Assembly (NCBI RefSeq): GCF_003121295.1 | Contig: NZ_PHNC01000003.1 | Coordinates: 1-64,000 of the forward strand | DNA from: Streptomyces orinoci | GTDB lineage: Bacteria > Actinomycetota > Actinomycetes > Streptomycetales > Streptomycetaceae | Direction: 5' to 3' | Length of the DNA: 64,000 bases | Shown: in pieces, positions 39,189 to 48,375 of the stretch | Numbering within the stretch: the first letter of the stretch is position 1 | Layout: each line of letters opens with the position of its first letter | The notes under the pieces: model-generated | Database searches by the model: none | Told to the model about the DNA's origin: nothing | The model's input: the letters and a program-made list of their open reading frames with translations, nothing else | Translations under genes and position numbers: made by a program

Positions 39189-40451
39189 CTACGTGGCCGC
39201 AAGCGCGGCCGGGAGCGTCACCTCGACGTGACCGCGGCCGTCCGCGATCGCGCGGACCTCCACCCCGGCCGAGGCGGCGATGCGCCGGACCACCGGCAGC
39301 CCCAGGCCGTACCCGCCGCCGCCGGTCACACCCGCTTCGAAGACCCGGTCAACCTCAGCGGGATCGAACCCTGGACCGTCGTCCAGGACATCGACCACGA
39401 TTGCCTCACCCTGGATGCGCGCGGTGATCCACACACGTGACCGCGCATGCCGCAGGCCGTTCTCCAGCAGGGGCGACAGCAGCGATACGGCGACATCGGC
39501 CGCCACGGCGACCTCGGCCTTCGCGGGAAAGGCGACCTCGACCGCGCGGCCGGCGATCGCCTGCCGCGCGGCGGAGCGCAGATCGCACCGGGTCCCAGCG
39601 TCACTCCGTGCGCGCGCGGCGCGCAGAATCGTCGTGATCGCCGCATTGAGGCGGTCGACCTCGCTCAGCACCGCCTCCGGCGCCACCGGCTCGCCGGACA
39701 GTTGCGCCAGTTGTGCCTCGCCCCGCAGGACCGTGAGTGGTGTCCGCAGCTCGTGGGCGATCTCATCGGTGAGCCGGCGCTCGTCCGCCAGCGCGGCCTC
39801 GACGCGCTCCAGGAGGTGGTCCAGGGTCCGCCCCAGTTCCCCGAACTCGTCGCGGGGGACTCCGAGGTTGAAGCGGCGCCCGGGTTCGTGATGGCCCCAG
39901 TCGTCGGCGAGGGCGGCCATCTCGTGCACGACCCGCAGCGCGCGGCGCACCACCAGGTGCGCGACACCGCCGGCGAGGAGGATGGTGAGGCCGCCCAGTA
40001 TCAGCGACAAGGTCAGGCTGTGTTGCTCGGATGTCTCGTAGGGCGTGAGGTCCACCCGGACGATCACCATGACGTGGTGGCCGTCGATCGGGACCTCCTG
40101 CGCATACAGGAGGTAGTTGCCGACGGCGGCGGTCTGCGATCGCCGTGAGCCTGCCAGCGCCTCGACGCGCTCGACCACGCTTGCCGGTACGTTCCCGTCG
40201 ATCAGGCGGCCGTCGGCATACACCCAGGCGACCTTGTCCAGCGCCTCGCTGGTGTTCTCGGTCAGTACGACACGGCCGCCCACGGTGGTGACGTTCGCCG
40301 CGACCGCCTCGGCGCGGGTATGCGCCAGATCGTGCGCGTCGGCGTCGGTCACCCGGCTCAGCAGCACATGCGAGACCACGACCAGTATCGCGACCACGGC
40401 GGTGGCGATCAGCACAGTGAGCGCGACGACCCTCCCGCGGAATCCCGTCAC
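39189..40451 (-). CDS. Sensor histidine kinase
   Basis: 420 residues: one membrane helix at 8-30, an extracytoplasmic sensor region (about 32-150), a second helix near 160-180, a HAMP linker, then the dimerisation helix with the phospho-accepting histidine in DEIAHELRTPLTVLRG. The ATPase domain has N box LLENGLRHARSRV, G1 DDGPGFDP and G2 GGGYGLGLPVVRRIA. It starts at GTG 40451, overlapping the response-regulator stop by GTGA, so the two are made in fixed proportion. The signal is unknown. Confidence 0.93.
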   Translation of the reverse strand: MTGFRGRVVALTVLIATAVVAILVVVSHVLLSRVTDADAHDLAHTRAEAVAANVTTVGGRVVLTENTSEALDKVAWVYADGRLIDGNVPASVVERVEALAGSRRSQTAAVGNYLLYAQEVPIDGHHVMVIVRVDLTPYETSEQHSLTLSLILGGLTILLAGGVAHLVVRRALRVVHEMAALADDWGHHEPGRRFNLGVPRDEFGELGRTLDHLLERVEAALADERRLTDEIAHELRTPLTVLRGEAQLAQLSGEPVAPEAVLSEVDRLNAAITTILRAARARSDAGTRCDLRSAARQAIAGRAVEVAFPAKAEVAVAADVAVSLLSPLLENGLRHARSRVWITARIQGEAIVVDVLDDGPGFDPAEVDRVFEAGVTGGGGYGLGLPVVRRIAASAGVEVRAIADGRGHVEVTLPAALAAT

Positions 40452-41101
40452 TGCCACCGGTAGCCCACGCCGCGGACGGTCGCCAGACGCTCGGCCACAC
40501 CCAGCGGACCGAGCTTGGTCCGCAGCCGGCGCACAAAGGAGTCGAGGGTGTTGTCGCTGACCTGCGCTCCGTGTGGCCAGCCGGCAGCGATGAGGGCGTG
40601 GCGGCGCACCGCGTCGCCCTGCGAGGCGATCAGGCGGCCCAGCAGCCGGAACTCGGTCGGGGTCAGGCTCTTGCTCACCGAGTCGTAGGTCACCACGTGC
40701 TTCGCCGGATCGAGGACGACCTCGCGCGGTGCGGGCGCCACGGTGGCCCGGCGCAGCAGGGCTCGGACGCGGACCAGCAGTTCCGGGAGGTCGAAGGGTT
40801 TGGTCAGGTAGTCGTCGGCGCCGGCCTCGAAGCCGCCCACCTTGTGATGCAGGCCGTCCAGGGCGGTGAGCATCAGCACCGGCGCATCGACGCCGCGAGC
40901 CCGCAGGGCCAGGCAGACGTCGCGGCCATCGGCGTCCGGGAGTCCGAGATCCAGGACGACCAGCTGGGGCGCCGGTGCGAGCTGCCGCAGCAGGCTGCCG
41001 GCCGTGGCGGCGACGGAGACGGTGTGGCCGTCGTGCTCCAGGGCGCGCTTGAGGACGCCGCGGACCGCCGCGTCGTCTTCGCACACCATGATGAAAGCCA
41101 C
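40448..41101 (-). CDS. OmpR-family response regulator
   Basis: 217 residues. The receiver domain (1-115) has the acidic pair in VCEDDAAVRG, phospho-acceptor aspartate in LVVLDLGLPD and the lysine in YLTKPFDLPE. The winged-helix DNA-binding domain (125-217) ends DSFVRRLRTKLG and ATVRGVGYRWQ. GTG 41101 is used, with little upstream leader. First gene of the unit with the histidine kinase and probably the COG4705 protein. Confidence 0.94.
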   Translation of the reverse strand: MAFIMVCEDDAAVRGVLKRALEHDGHTVSVAATAGSLLRQLAPAPQLVVLDLGLPDADGRDVCLALRARGVDAPVLMLTALDGLHHKVGGFEAGADDYLTKPFDLPELLVRVRALLRRATVAPAPREVVLDPAKHVVTYDSVSKSLTPTEFRLLGRLIASQGDAVRRHALIAAGWPHGAQVSDNTLDSFVRRLRTKLGPLGVAERLATVRGVGYRWQ

Positions 41102-41437
41102 GCGCTGACCCTAGACACTCCCGTCCCAGTTCTCCATCTGCCCTGATCAGCCGCCTGACGGCCGGGATCGGGCCGCTGGGGCCGCACGCCCCTGCCCTGC
41201 CACGAAGCCGTGACGGTCGGGCGCGACCGGCCGAGCCGCTGCATCGGGGGCCCGCCTACCGGGTCGAAAAGCGCAGGCTGCACATCGGTGTCCGGCAGCA
41301 CGGCGTCTCGGTCTACGGGCGGGGGAACAGACCGCAATGGTGGCTTCAGCTTCCGCCATCCCACGCTCATCAGCGGAAAGGCCACCATTCGGCTGCGGTC
41401 CATGGACATGGCGGCCGTCGCTGACGATGAAACGTCC
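41102..41437. other. Intergenic region with a two-part hairpin
   Basis: About 335 bases without a credible gene. It contains a long stem-loop at 41336-41389: outer arms AATGGTGGC and GCCACCATT (9 bp, perfect) and inner arms TTCCGC and GCGGAA. It stands between two minus-strand genes, 51 bases or so beyond the PAP2 stop at 41438, so it may terminate PAP2 transcription or be a structured RNA. Confidence 0.55.
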
Positions 41438-42151
41438 TCAACTGTCAGGGATTTGTGGCGCCTTGTTGTCCTCGGTCGGCCCGTTGGGTGGTTGGGTCGT
41501 GCCCGCGATGAATGATTCGGGTAGCCACCGGGACATGGCCCACAGGCACATCCCCAGCCAGCCGGTGGCGAACAGCCAGCCGCCGACCACGTCGGTGGAC
41601 CAGTGCACCCCGAGATAGACGCGGGTCAGCCCGACGAGTACGGCCCAGCAGCCGACGGCCAGCCGCAGCGGCGTCGCACCGCGCGGGGCGCGCACGGAGA
41701 CAGCAACGATCAGCAGGCCGGCGGCGAGGGCCGACGTCGTGGTGTGCCCCGACGGGAACGACCAGCCGCTCGCATGCGCCGCCCAGTCGCCGCGCGGTGG
41801 GCGGGCCCGGTGGGCGAGCTCCATCACGCCGTACCGCAGCGCCTGCCCCGCCCCGAGGCAGGCGGCGCAGAGCGCGGCGGCGAGCAGCCGGTGTCGTGGG
41901 GTCCGTCCTGCCACCAGGCCGGCCAGCGCGGCGAGGAGGTAGGGGACGACGCCGGTGCCGGTGTCGGTCACCCAGCGGGCCAGGGTCAGTGCCGTCGCCG
42001 GGCGGTGAGCGACCGACCACGACAGGAGGCCGTTGTCCGGCCCGAGCGGCCCACCGGCGCCAGTGGCGACGACCACGGTCAGCACGCCGAACGCCGTCCA
42101 CGCGCCGAGGCCGGCACGCCCGGCCGGCTTGGCGACGGTGCGGCGGTTCAT
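41438..42151 (-). CDS. PAP2-family membrane phosphatase
   Basis: A 237-residue membrane protein with about six helices and the three phosphatase signatures: ELAHRARPPRGDW (KxxxxxxRP-like, with His/Arg), the PSGHTTTSA loop, and GLTRVYLGVHWSTDVVGG (SRxxxxxHxxxD-like with Thr). Family members remove phosphate from undecaprenyl pyrophosphate or phosphatidate, here perhaps recycling the lipid carrier. ATG 42151 is preceded by AAAGGG. It shares its direction with the two-component system but is separated from it by a hairpin. Confidence 0.9.
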   Translation of the reverse strand: MNRRTVAKPAGRAGLGAWTAFGVLTVVVATGAGGPLGPDNGLLSWSVAHRPATALTLARWVTDTGTGVVPYLLAALAGLVAGRTPRHRLLAAALCAACLGAGQALRYGVMELAHRARPPRGDWAAHASGWSFPSGHTTTSALAAGLLIVAVSVRAPRGATPLRLAVGCWAVLVGLTRVYLGVHWSTDVVGGWLFATGWLGMCLWAMSRWLPESFIAGTTQPPNGPTEDNKAPQIPDS

Positions 42152-42199
42152 GAGGTCAAGCCCTTTCCTGCGGACGGTTGAGGGTAGAAGAGCGATTGG

Positions 42200-42516
42200 C
42201 TATGCGTCTGTAGACGGCCTGCGGAACTGTAGACGATCGAGGGGCGGGATTGCTCCCGGCCAGGGCCGGCCATGGCCGCGCAACGGGACGACGGCGTGGC
42301 CGCGTTGGGCGCAGGTGTCGAGGATGCGGGGAAGGACGCCCAGGGCCGAGCACCAGGCGCCCGGGGCGGAGGTGCAGTCGGAGCCGTGGAGCAGATGGTG
42401 CCGCCGCCGAGGCCGGCGGTGACGGTGCGGTGGACGGAGCCGGGGGTCGCCCGGGCCGTCCAGCTCAGCACCTGCGGTAGATACGGCTGTATGACCAATG
42501 CTCCGTTTGGGCGGTG
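42200..42516 (-). pseudogene. Remnant of a polysaccharide deacetylase (NodB) C terminus
   Basis: Translation of the minus strand gives RPNGALV, then VLSWTARATPGSVHRTV and GLGGGTI in one frame. It then continues in the next frame with HLLHGSDCTSAPG and LPRILDTCAQRGHAVVPLRG. Joined, this is the end of a NodB-type deacetylase (RPPYGA motif and LLHDSDCTSAPGSW motif). One frameshift near 42390 and the missing N-terminal catalytic half make it non-functional. Confidence 0.72.
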
Positions 42517-42568
42517 ATGGCCTCAGGAGTCTTGTTCTTACTTACCGATGGTGGGTTACTTGGTCCAT

Positions 42569-42603
42569 AACTCCGATAACTAGCCAGTTATTTAACCGGA
42601 GTT
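42569..42603. promoter_or_regulatory. AT-rich nested hairpin upstream of the propeller gene
   Basis: AACTCCG (42569-42575) pairs with CGGAGTT (42597-42603), and inside it ATAACT (42576-42581) pairs with AGTTAT (42586-42591), leaving a 5-base bulge. The surroundings (42535-42620) are the most AT-rich stretch of the window, so a promoter or a transferred segment is likely here. Confidence 0.5.
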
Positions 42604-42769
42604 GATCGATCTCCGACCGCTTGCAGGCGCCTGGCGCCGTAGTTGACGGGCGTGGCCCAATGACCGGTCGGCGCGGTCGGCCTGTTGCGCGTACACCCAT
42701 AGCGATGAGAGTGATATGCGGCAGAGCGCGTCCGCCTTCCAGCGATTCCTCCAGGCTTAAGGGCGCATC

Positions 42770-44662
42770 ATGGCCAGTGCTGTTGAGAAGAAATGGCGTC
42801 AGCTCATCGGGCAGCGGGAAGGAAGCGGTTCCGCCGGCCACGCGGCCCCGGCCGACCCCATCGTGCGGGTGGGCAGCATGCCAACCGGGGTGGTGGTCAA
42901 CCCGGTTGGCGGAGCAAGCGCCTATGTCCTCAATGAGGGGGACACTCCCGGTACGGTGAGCGTGATCAGCACCGCGACCAACGCCGTCCTCACGACAATC
43001 CGGGTGGGGTCATTTCCCTTTGGGGCGGCGGCGACGCCAAACGGCGCTTCCGTCTATGTCACCAACACCGCTGACGGCACCGTCAGCGTGATCAACACCG
43101 CGGTCAATGCGGTGACCGCCACCATCACCGTGGGCTCCGGACCCCTGGGAGTGGCCGTTTCTCCCGACGGCCGGCAGGCGTATGTCGCCAACAGCGACGG
43201 CCCCGGGACCGTGAGTGTCATCAACACCGCGACCAATGCCGTGACCGCCGGCATCACGCTGGGCGGCGGCCCCATGGGAGTGGCGGCCGCCGTGACGCCG
43301 GACGGCAGCAATGTGTATGTGACCAACAACGTGGACGACACCGTCAATGTGATCAGCACGGTCAGCAATGCACCGATCACGACCATCCCGGTGGGTACCG
43401 GGCCAACCGGCGTGGCCTTCACCCCGGACGGGCTGAGCGCCTATGTGGCCAATGGCATGGACAACACCGTCAGTGTCATCAACACCGCGAACAACACCGT
43501 GACCGCCACCATCCCGGTGGGCATGTCACCGGTCGCCGTGGCCGCCTCGCCCGACGGCCGGCATATCTTTGTGGTCAACAACGGCGATGACACGGTGAGC
43601 GTCATCTCAACGGTCACCAACACCGTCACCTTTGTGATTCCTGTGGGACGGCAGCCCGTGGATGCGGCGGTCACGCCGGACGGCACCACTTTGTACGTCA
43701 CCAACAACGGCGACAACACGGTGACCATTACCCCGGCCGCGCCGTTCCCCACCACGACCACGCTGACCACGGCTCCTGATCCGACGGTCTTCGGCCAGCC
43801 CAAGGTCTTCACCACGACGGTGAGTTCACCGCAAGGGGTCCCGACGGGCACCGTCACCTTCCTCGACGGCCAGAGCCCCGTGGGCAGTGCCACCCTGGGC
43901 CCGGCCGGCCAGGCCGGCTTCACCACCGCTGCCCTGTTGCCCGGATCCCACTCGCTGACCGCCGTCTACCAGGGGGACAACAACTTCCGGCAATCCTCCT
44001 CACCGGTCGATGTCCAAACCGTCAACAAGGCCGTTTCGACGACCGTGCTCACCGCCGTGCCCGACCCCGCGACGGTCGGCCGGCCGGTCAGGCTGACCGC
44101 GAGAGTCATCGTGCTCCCCCCGGGCAGTGGCACGCCCACCGGAACGGTGACCTTCCTCGACGGCCACACGGCTCTCGGTACCACGCCCCTGGACGGCTCG
44201 GGGACCGCCGCACTGCCCCTCCAAGATCCCACCGCGGGCTCCCACGCGCTGAGCGCCGTCTACAGCGGGGACGCCGAATTCCTCGGCTCGGCAGGGCAGT
44301 TCAACCTGTTCGTCAATGGCCTGCCGACCAGGATCACCGCGGTTCCGGCCGTCATCCGGTTTGACCTCTCCCACTTCCAGTTCTACATCCCGACACTGAC
44401 CGCCACCCTCACCGACCAGACCGGGACCGGCATCCCCGGCCGGCTCATCACCTTCAGCGCCATGCCGCTCACCGGTCCCCTCACCCTGGGTACGGCGGTC
44501 ACGGACGCGCATGGCACGGCGGTTCTCAGCAATGCGGTCGTGCCACCGACGTTGATCACCACCAACCAGTACCTGGCCGTGTTCGCCGGGGACGCCACGC
44601 TGAGCCCGGCGAACACCACGGCCGCGCTGGCCTTTGAGATTTTCGCCCGGCAGCCCGGGTGA
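42770..44662 (+). CDS. Seven-bladed YVTN beta-propeller with three Ig-like domains
   Basis: 630 residues. Residues about 30-330 are seven repeats of about 43 residues, each of the form VGxxPxGVAxxPDGxxxYVxNxxDxTVSVI, enough for a closed seven-bladed propeller. Three Ig-like domains follow (about 335-430, 430-525, 525-628), each with a GTVTFLDG- or GDATLSP-type signature as in bacterial adhesins. The N terminus (MASAVEKKWRQLIGQREGSG) has no signal peptide although such proteins are usually secreted. A stop codon lies 10 bases before ATG 42770, so no longer start exists. AAGGG serves as ribosome site. A cell-surface or extracellular binding role is inferred from the domains. Confidence 0.87.
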   Translation: MASAVEKKWRQLIGQREGSGSAGHAAPADPIVRVGSMPTGVVVNPVGGASAYVLNEGDTPGTVSVISTATNAVLTTIRVGSFPFGAAATPNGASVYVTNTADGTVSVINTAVNAVTATITVGSGPLGVAVSPDGRQAYVANSDGPGTVSVINTATNAVTAGITLGGGPMGVAAAVTPDGSNVYVTNNVDDTVNVISTVSNAPITTIPVGTGPTGVAFTPDGLSAYVANGMDNTVSVINTANNTVTATIPVGMSPVAVAASPDGRHIFVVNNGDDTVSVISTVTNTVTFVIPVGRQPVDAAVTPDGTTLYVTNNGDNTVTITPAAPFPTTTTLTTAPDPTVFGQPKVFTTTVSSPQGVPTGTVTFLDGQSPVGSATLGPAGQAGFTTAALLPGSHSLTAVYQGDNNFRQSSSPVDVQTVNKAVSTTVLTAVPDPATVGRPVRLTARVIVLPPGSGTPTGTVTFLDGHTALGTTPLDGSGTAALPLQDPTAGSHALSAVYSGDAEFLGSAGQFNLFVNGLPTRITAVPAVIRFDLSHFQFYIPTLTATLTDQTGTGIPGRLITFSAMPLTGPLTLGTAVTDAHGTAVLSNAVVPPTLITTNQYLAVFAGDATLSPANTTAALAFEIFARQPG

Positions 44663-44680
44663 TGAGCCCGGGTGATGAGC

Positions 44681-44712
44681 CTGGGTGACGAGCACCGGGG
44701 CTCGTCACCCAG
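44681..44712. terminator. Bidirectional terminator hairpin
   Basis: A perfect 13-bp inverted repeat, CTGGGTGACGAGC (44681-44693) against GCTCGTCACCCAG (44700-44712), with a 6-base loop. It stands between two convergent genes that end at 44662 and 44718 and should stop transcription from both sides. Confidence 0.87.
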
Positions 44713-44717
44713 ACGTT

Positions 44718-45323
44718 TCACGGAGCGCCTTTGGACAGGGACTCCGTGAAGGCGCAACAGGTGGTGTATTCGGGCAGCAGGCCGCGTGAACGGGCATCGG
44801 CGAGCGACGGCGCGGCCTGGTCCCGGGCGGACAGCCGGAGAGGGTTCTCCGGCCAGCGGATGCCCAGTTGCGGGTCGAGCGGATGAACGCTGTGTTCCCC
44901 CGCCGGGTTGTAGGGCTGTGAGCACAGATAGGCGAGGGTCGCCCGGCCGGTGAGGGCGCAGATACCGTGTCCCAGGCCCTCCGCGACATACAGGGCCTTG
45001 CGGTCGATGTCATCGAGCCGGACCGATTCCCACTGTCCGTAGGTGGGGGAGCCCACCCGGAGATCGGCCACCACATCGAGCACCGCGCCCCGCACACAGG
45101 TCACATACTTCGCCTGGCCTGGCGGTACATCGGCGAAGTGGATGCCGCGCACCACACCCCGGTGGGAGACGGACATGCTCGCCTGGGCCAGTCGCAGCGG
45201 ATGACCGGTCCGCTCGGCCAGCCGGTCGAAGCGGTACCACTCCAGAAACAGCCCGCGGGAGTCCCCATGCTGCTGGGGCGTGATCTCCCAGGCGCCGTCA
45301 ATGCCCAGCTCGCGAATGCGCAT
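44718..45323 (-). CDS. rmlC: dTDP-4-dehydrorhamnose 3,5-epimerase
   Basis: 201 residues, the third enzyme of dTDP-L-rhamnose synthesis. The cupin core shows GLFLEWYRFD, ASMSVSHRGVVRGIHFAD with the catalytic histidine, TCVRGAVLDVVADLR and the tyrosine region LAYLCSQPYNP. ATG 45323 is used because GAGAGGTGAG lies just upstream; GTG 45332, overlapping the rmlA stop, is an alternative. Downstream of and probably coupled to rmlA. Confidence 0.95.
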   Translation of the reverse strand: MRIRELGIDGAWEITPQQHGDSRGLFLEWYRFDRLAERTGHPLRLAQASMSVSHRGVVRGIHFADVPPGQAKYVTCVRGAVLDVVADLRVGSPTYGQWESVRLDDIDRKALYVAEGLGHGICALTGRATLAYLCSQPYNPAGEHSVHPLDPQLGIRWPENPLRLSARDQAAPSLADARSRGLLPEYTTCCAFTESLSKGAP

Positions 45324-45328
45324 CGCGC

Positions 45329-46198
45329 TCACCTCTCGCTTTCCAGAAGGCCGAGCAGATAGCGGCCGTAGCCGCTCTTGAGGAGCGGCTCGCTCAGCTC
45401 ACGGAGCTTCTCGTCGCTCAGGAGCCCTGAGCGCCACGCGGCCTCCTCCACACAGCCGATCTTGAGCCCCTGGCGTTCCTCGATCACCCGGACATATTCC
45501 GAAGCCTGCACCAGGGAGACAAAGGTGCCGGTGTCCAGCCATGCGGTGCCGCGGTCGAGCACGGTCACCCGGAGCTCGCCGCGGCGCAGATAGACCTGGT
45601 TGACCGCGGTGATCTCCAACTCGCCGCGCGCGCTGGGCAGAAGGGTCCGGGAGATCTCCACCACGCGCTTGTCGTAGAAGTACAACCCGGGTACCGCATA
45701 GCGGGACTTGGGTCTGGCCGGCTTCTCCTCGATGGACACCACCCGGCCCTCGGGGGAGAACTCCACCACCCCGTAGTCCATGGGATTGGCCACCGGGTAG
45801 GCGAAAATGCGGCCCCCCGCCGGGTCGTTGTGCTGCCGCAGCCGAGTGCCCAGCCCGCCGCCGTGGAAGATATTGTCGCCGAGGATCAGCGCCACCGGCT
45901 CGTCACCGATGAAATCGGCGCCGATGACAAAGGCCTGGGCGATTCCCTCGGGACGCTGCTGCGTGGCGTACTGCAGGCGCAGACCGAGGTGTGAACCGTC
46001 ACCCAGGAGCCGCTCGAACTGCGGGCGGTCCCCGGGAGTTGTGATGAGGAGGATATCCCGTACACCCGCGGCGATCAGGGTGGAGAGTGGGTAATAGATC
46101 ATTGGTTTGTCATGCACGGGCATGAGCTGCTTCGACACCGCTTTTGTAAGCGGCCAGAGCCTCGAACCGGTGCCCCCGGCAAGGACGATTCCGCGCAT
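45329..46198 (-). CDS. rmlA: Glucose-1-phosphate thymidylyltransferase
   Basis: 289 residues of normal length; makes dTDP-glucose, the first step of dTDP-rhamnose. Signatures are [20 protein letters not shown], the [19 protein letters not shown] substrate loop, [14 protein letters not shown] and [23 protein letters not shown] 46198 is 6 bases from a TAGAAT box (complement of 46205-46210), so a leaderless transcript is possible. Divergent from rmlB. Confidence 0.96.
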   Translation of the reverse strand: MRGIVLAGGTGSRLWPLTKAVSKQLMPVHDKPMIYYPLSTLIAAGVRDILLITTPGDRPQFERLLGDGSHLGLRLQYATQQRPEGIAQAFVIGADFIGDEPVALILGDNIFHGGGLGTRLRQHNDPAGGRIFAYPVANPMDYGVVEFSPEGRVVSIEEKPARPKSRYAVPGLYFYDKRVVEISRTLLPSARGELEITAVNQVYLRRGELRVTVLDRGTAWLDTGTFVSLVQASEYVRVIEERQGLKIGCVEEAAWRSGLLSDEKLRELSEPLLKSGYGRYLLGLLESER

Positions 46199-46388
46199 GG
46201 ACCGATTCTAGGAACACCGTCGGTGCGCGGGCGGCCTCCGGACGGAAAAGAGGCGGCGGCTGAATCACATGGTTGCACCGGAAGTCAGGCGTATCGCCCG
46301 GGACTTGTGTTCACACCATGGAGCACCACCGGATACCCCTCAAGCTTCCCTTCGACCGGAACTGCTACCCACACAACGGCACATGGCC

Positions 46389-46418
46389 TTGAGCGGAGGA
46401 TTCTCAGGCCAGTAAATG
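46389..46418 (+). promoter_or_regulatory. Candidate rmlB promoter giving a near-leaderless mRNA
   Basis: TTGAGC (46389-46394), an 18-base spacer and TAAATG (46413-46418) end 5 bases before ATG 46424. Transcription would begin at or next to the start codon. The match is moderate. Confidence 0.4.
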
Positions 46419-46423
46419 GAGCC

Positions 46424-47407
46424 ATGCGCTTACTCGTCACCGGCGGCGCCGGATTCATCGGTTCAGAGTTCGTCCGGCGCCTGCTGCGGGACCCAGAAGC
46501 CCGCGGCCCACGGGTCACCGTGCTGGACAAGCTGACCTATTCCGGGGTGGCGGCGAACCTCCAGCCGGTCACCGCCCATCCCGGATACTCCTTCGTCCAC
46601 GGCGACATCTGCGACGCGGACTTGGTGGACGACGTCATGCCCGGTCATGACGTGGTGGTGCACTTCGCCGCCGAGTCCCATGTGGACCGTTCCATCATCG
46701 GCGCGGGACCGTTTGTGACCACCAATGTCCTGGGCACCCAGGTGCTCCTGGACGCGGCCCGCAGACACCGGGTGAGCCGCTTTCTCCAGGTGTCGACGGA
46801 TGAGGTGTACGGCTCCATCGCCCATGGCTCCTGGACCGAGGAGTCCCCGCCGGCGCCCAACTCGCCCTATGCGGCCTCCAAAGCCGGGGCCGATCTGCTG
46901 GCCCTTGCCCACCACCGGACGCACGGCATGGATGTGGTGGTCACGCGCTGCTCCAACAACTACGGGCCCTATCAGTTCCCGGAGAAGGTCATCCCGCTCT
47001 TCATCACCCAGTTGCTCAAGGGACAGCGCGTGCCCCTGTACGGCGACGGCCGCAATGTCCGTGACTGGCTCCATGTCTCGGACCACTGCCGGGGCATCGA
47101 GCTTGTGCTCCACCGTGGCCGCGCCGGCCAGGTCTATCACGTGGGCGGCGGAACCGAGCTGACCAATGAGGAGCTGACCGGGCTGCTGCTGGAGGCGACC
47201 GGGAGCGGCTGGGACATGGTGGACCGGGTGGCCGACCGCAAGGGCCACGACCTGCGGTACTCCCTGGACATCAGCAAGATCGGCGAGCAGCTGGGCTATC
47301 GCCCGCGGATCGGCTTCCAGGAGGGGCTGGCCGCCACCGTCGCCTGGTACCGCGCCCACCGCGACTGGTGGGAGCCGCTCAGGGCCAGGGCGGCGCTGCC
47401 GTCATGA
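46424..47407 (+). CDS. rmlB: dTDP-glucose 4,6-dehydratase
   Basis: 327 residues, an extended short-chain dehydrogenase. The NAD-binding GGAGFIGSEFVRRLL is at the start, catalytic STDEVYG and the YAASK motif (SPYAASKAGAD) are in the middle, and the NNYGPYQFPEK substrate motif follows. It catalyses the second step of dTDP-rhamnose synthesis. ATG 46424 is where the conserved Rossmann start begins; upstream in-frame sequence is not conserved-looking. Overlaps rmlD by ATGA. Confidence 0.96.
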   Translation: MRLLVTGGAGFIGSEFVRRLLRDPEARGPRVTVLDKLTYSGVAANLQPVTAHPGYSFVHGDICDADLVDDVMPGHDVVVHFAAESHVDRSIIGAGPFVTTNVLGTQVLLDAARRHRVSRFLQVSTDEVYGSIAHGSWTEESPPAPNSPYAASKAGADLLALAHHRTHGMDVVVTRCSNNYGPYQFPEKVIPLFITQLLKGQRVPLYGDGRNVRDWLHVSDHCRGIELVLHRGRAGQVYHVGGGTELTNEELTGLLLEATGSGWDMVDRVADRKGHDLRYSLDISKIGEQLGYRPRIGFQEGLAATVAWYRAHRDWWEPLRARAALPS

Positions 47408-48375
47408 CATCCCAGGTCGCTGCCGCCCGGCGGGACGGACCCGTCCGGTGGCTGGTCACCGGCTCCGGAGGGATGCTCGGCCATGACCTCGTCCGGGTGC
47501 TCGGCGCCCATCCGGCGGCCGAGGTGACCGCGCTGAGCCGGGGCCTGCTGGACATCACCGATCCCCGGGCGGTGCATGCCGCCGTCGGGGGACATGACAT
47601 CGTGGTCAACGCCGCGGCCTGGACCGACGTGGACGGCGCGGAGAGCGCGGAGCCCACCGCGACGGCGGTCAATGGCACGGGAGTCCGCCACCTTGCCGCC
47701 GCCTGCGCAGACGCCGGCGCGCGTCTGATCCATGTCTCCACGGACTATGTCTTCCCCGGCGACGCGGCCGCCCCCTACCCGGAGGACGGGCCGACCGCAC
47801 CGCTGAACGCCTATGGCCGCAGCAAGCTGGCCGGTGAGCGAGGAGTGGCCGAACTCCTCCCGACGACCGGGTACACGGTCAGAACGGCCTGGCTCTACGG
47901 AGAGCACGGTGGCGGGTTTGTCGCCACCGTGCTGCGGCTGGCACGCCAACGGAATACCGTCGAAGTCGTCAATGACCAGCAGGGGCAGCCCACTTGGTCC
48001 CTGGTGCTGGCCGGCCGGCTGGTGCGGCTCGGGAACAGAGCCATGGCCGGTACCGCACCGGCGGGGATCTACCATGCCACCGCGTCCGGCCGCACCACCT
48101 GGTTCGGATTCGCCCATGCCGTCTTCGAACTCAGCGGCCTTGATCCTCGGAGAATTCGCCCGGTCCGCTCCTCGGCTTTCCCGCGCCCGGCCACCCGTCC
48201 CGCCTTCAGCGTGCTCGGTCATGAGCGATGGGCGGCGGCCGGCCTCGATCCGCTTCCGCATTGGCGGACCTCGCTTGCCAAGGCCCTCCGCCGCCCGGCA
48301 TTTCGCTCACTGGTGATGAGTGTGCCCTCCGGCGATGAGCCCGGAGACATGAACCGTCATAACAAGCCTGTTTAG
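47404..48375 (+). CDS. rmlD: dTDP-4-dehydrorhamnose reductase
   Basis: 323 residues. The NADPH-binding GSGGMLGHDLVRVL, the STDYVF motif with YGRSKLAGE (catalytic Tyr-x3-Lys) and RTAWLYGEHGGGFVATVL identify RmlD, the last step to dTDP-L-rhamnose. ATG 47404 overlaps the rmlB stop. A C-terminal extension (about 300-323) is polar and not conserved. All four rml functions are therefore within 3.7 kb. Confidence 0.94.
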   Translation: MTSQVAAARRDGPVRWLVTGSGGMLGHDLVRVLGAHPAAEVTALSRGLLDITDPRAVHAAVGGHDIVVNAAAWTDVDGAESAEPTATAVNGTGVRHLAAACADAGARLIHVSTDYVFPGDAAAPYPEDGPTAPLNAYGRSKLAGERGVAELLPTTGYTVRTAWLYGEHGGGFVATVLRLARQRNTVEVVNDQQGQPTWSLVLAGRLVRLGNRAMAGTAPAGIYHATASGRTTWFGFAHAVFELSGLDPRRIRPVRSSAFPRPATRPAFSVLGHERWAAAGLDPLPHWRTSLAKALRRPAFRSLVMSVPSGDEPGDMNRHNKPV

